Positions 14,495 to 15,583 of a stretch of DNA of 15,583 nt are shown here, piece after piece. Where the stretch lies: contig JBOIFD010000045.1 in NCBI GenBank assembly GCA_050741515.1, positions 1-15,583 of the forward strand, read 5' to 3'. The translations under genes and the position numbers were made by a program. A model generated the notes under the pieces. The model was not told the DNA's origin, made no database searches, and saw only the letters and a program-made list of their open reading frames with translations. This DNA comes from DATEDA01 sp050741515. Its GTDB lineage: Bacteria; Pseudomonadota; Gammaproteobacteria; Burkholderiales; SG8-39. Within the stretch, counting starts at the first letter, position 1. Each line of letters starts with the position of its first letter.

Positions 14495-14959
14495 TTACGC
14501 GGCGCGCCGCAGCTTCGTCCGGGACCGGTAGCGCGCGGCGGGCTCGCGGACCCTGAACGCGAACGGCGACAGGAGCTCGAGTCCGTCGATCGTGAGTCCG
14601 TGATGCATGTCCTCGGTGAACAGCCGGCGCGCGCCGCACGCGAGTGCCGCGGCGATGATCTGCCCGTCGTACAGCCCGAGCCGATAGCGCTCCGAGATGC
14701 GGAACGCGTCGAGGATCAACGCCGGGGTCAGCGTGACGACGTCGCAGCCCGAAGCGATGCTGGCGACCCGCGCTCGCGCCTCCCCGACCGAGAAGCCGAA
14801 CTTGCGGATCAGCACGTTTCCGACCTCGCTCAACACCTGGGTGCTCACCCAGGCTCCGTCCGCGTCGGAGAGCTCGCGCGCCATCCGCTGTTTCTCGGGC
14901 TCCCGTCCGGAGAAGCCATAGATCAGCACGTTCGAGTCCAGGAAGAAGCTATCGCGCAT
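14495..14959 (-). CDS. vapC: PIN-domain ribonuclease toxin (VapC-like)
   Basis: This 154-residue protein is a PIN-domain nuclease, probably the toxin of a type II toxin-antitoxin pair. The acidic metal-binding residues are all present: Asp8 (LDSNVLIY), Glu45 (TQVLSEVGNVL), Asp98 (GLYDGQIIAAAL) and Asp117 (FTEDM). VapC-like toxins cut specific RNAs and are neutralised by the antitoxin encoded just upstream. The C-terminus (about 135-154) is rich in arginine. Its ATG lies inside the antitoxin gene (11-base overlap) with GAGG upstream, typical of coupled synthesis. It appears intact. Confidence 0.93.
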   Translation of the reverse strand: MRDSFFLDSNVLIYGFSGREPEKQRMARELSDADGAWVSTQVLSEVGNVLIRKFGFSVGEARARVASIASGCDVVTLTPALILDAFRISERYRLGLYDGQIIAAALACGARRLFTEDMHHGLTIDGLELLSPFAFRVREPAARYRSRTKLRRAA

Positions 14960-15182
14960 TCGCCTCGTCCCGATCGAACTTGAACCCCCGGGTGTCGATC
15001 AGCCTGTCCCCCCAATCGATCCGCCGCTTCCGCCGCTGGAGTCGGTCGTACTCCGCTTTCGAGATGAGAACCGCCACCGGCTTTCCGCGCCGCGTCAGGG
15101 CGACGGCGCCGCCCGCTTCGGCCTCGTGAACGATGCGCGGCAGCTGGTCCTTCGCTTCGGAGATCGAGAAGGTCTTCGTCAC
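14949..15182 (-). CDS. Phd/YefM-family antitoxin
   Basis: This 77-residue protein starts with the Phd/YefM fold: FSISEAKDQLPRIVHEAEAG, then GGAVALTRRGKPVAVLISKAEYDRL split over two strands and a helix. The C-terminal part (about 55-77), with RIDWGDRLIDTRGF, should be the toxin-binding segment. Members bind DNA as dimers and repress their own operon. The start is taken as GTG 15180-15182, because the conserved fold begins three codons later and no ATG lies in frame just upstream; the ribosome binding site is weak. The gene overlaps the PIN toxin gene by 11 bases. A perfect inverted repeat lies just upstream. Confidence 0.88.
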   Translation of the reverse strand: MTKTFSISEAKDQLPRIVHEAEAGGAVALTRRGKPVAVLISKAEYDRLQRRKRRIDWGDRLIDTRGFKFDRDEANAR

Positions 15183-15195
15183 CGGGTGTCTGAAA

Positions 15196-15220
15196 TGGCC
15201 ATCAAGATGGCCAGCATAGC
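15196..15220 (-). promoter_or_regulatory. Putative promoter and operator of the toxin-antitoxin operon
   Basis: A perfect inverted repeat, TGGCCATC and GATGGCCA around AA (15196-15213), lies 14 bases before the antitoxin start. On the minus strand it is preceded by TGCTATGCT (15222-15214), which reads as an extended -10 (TG, one base, TATGCT). Transcription would then start within the repeat, so a bound Phd-type antitoxin would block it. There is no recognisable -35 box. Confidence 0.45.
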
Positions 15221-15271
15221 ACGCTTCGAGCGCGGCCCGGCGAGATCCGGTGCGCGACCGGGACCGAGCTC

Positions 15272-15583
15272 TCAGTTCGCGATGTACTTCGGCCGCTTCG
15301 CCGAGACCACTTTCGTGTTCACGCCTGCCCAGTTCAGGCCGCCGAAGAGGCGTGCGTGCTCGATCTTCACGCACCGGTCCATGACTGCCTCGAGCCCGGC
15401 GGCCTCGGCCTGGCGGGCGGCCGCGACGTTGCTCACGCCGAGCTGTTGCCAGAGCACCTTGGCGCGGATCGCGATCGCGTCATCGGCGATCGGCGGAATG
15501 TCCGCGGTCTTGCGGAAGCAGTCGACGATGTCGACCGCGGCCGGGATGTCGCGGAGGCTCTGGTAGCTCTTCTGGCCGAGGAT
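15272..15583 (-). CDS. CoA-binding domain protein (YccU type), C-terminal part
   Basis: The visible 103 residues are the C-terminal two thirds of a small CoA-binding protein (usual length about 140), continuing past the right edge. Recognisable blocks are LGQKSYQSLRDIP, AVDIVDCFRK, IAIRAKVLWQQLGV and the family signature VMDRCVKIEHARLFGG. The fold is the Rossmann-like CoA-binding domain also found in succinyl-CoA synthetase. Most free-standing members have no assigned function. The stop at 15272 lies 89 bases before the antitoxin start, and no terminator is evident between them, so it may feed into the same transcription unit. Confidence 0.9.
   Translation of the reverse strand: MLGQKSYQSLRDIPAAVDIVDCFRKTADIPPIADDAIAIRAKVLWQQLGVSNVAAARQAEAAGLEAVMDRCVKIEHARLFGGLNWAGVNTKVVSAKRPKYIAN

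Noticed and set aside
15183..15374. An N-terminal extension of the antitoxin into the upstream region
   Set aside because: The extra residues are arginine-rich, cross the inverted repeat and run antisense-like through the CoA-binding gene in another frame; Phd/YefM proteins begin at the ISEAK helix.

Overview
The window is a gene-dense stretch of a very GC-rich bacterial chromosome. Wobble positions are mostly G or C, and GTG and TTG starts are frequent. Two genes encode lipoproteins with signal peptides and a lipobox, and most of the rest are catabolic or redox enzymes. This suits a Gram-negative soil or groundwater organism such as a betaproteobacterium or a Rokubacteria/Methylomirabilota-like lineage, but nothing here fixes the taxon. 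I see no insertion sequence, prophage, CRISPR array, rRNA or tRNA. No stretch longer than 300 bases lacks a gene.

Left part (1-4316): a leftward pair, a RidA-like protein overlapping an amidase that runs off the left edge, is transcribed away from a rightward thiamine-diphosphate (ThDP) enzyme. The 84-base gap between them holds two perfect inverted repeats, one of which contains the ThDP gene's ribosome binding site. The ThDP gene meets a leftward FAD-dependent sugar-lactone-oxidase-type gene tail to tail, with only three bases between the stops.

Middle (4317-9374): a 148-base divergent region with overlapping, mutually exclusive inverted repeats precedes a rightward unit. It encodes a 1106-residue signalling protein (two zinc ribbons, class III nucleotide cyclase, AAA/STAND-type ATPase, TPR-like tail), an old-yellow-enzyme/dienoyl-CoA-reductase-like flavoprotein with four Fe-S type cysteines, and possibly a 66-residue zinc-ribbon protein that starts inside the flavoprotein's stop codon.

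Right part (9289-15583): everything runs leftward. From the right edge come a CoA-binding-domain protein (partial), a Phd/YefM-type antitoxin with a PIN toxin, a PLP-dependent O-acetylhomoserine sulfhydrylase, a zinc alcohol dehydrogenase and a cytosolic-type gamma-glutamyltransferase, closed by an intrinsic terminator at 10444-10466. From antitoxin to gamma-glutamyltransferase every junction is an overlap or a gap of at most 14 bases, so the toxin-antitoxin pair heads a five-gene unit. Beyond the terminator lie two small lipoprotein genes in tandem.

The most noteworthy points are the toxin-antitoxin module leading a metabolic operon, the palindromic divergent regions, the RidA-like protein with a lysine/arginine-rich tail and no canonical substrate arginine, the cyclase with substituted base-recognition residues, and the small zinc-ribbon reading frame. 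No wholly new system can be claimed from the sequence alone.
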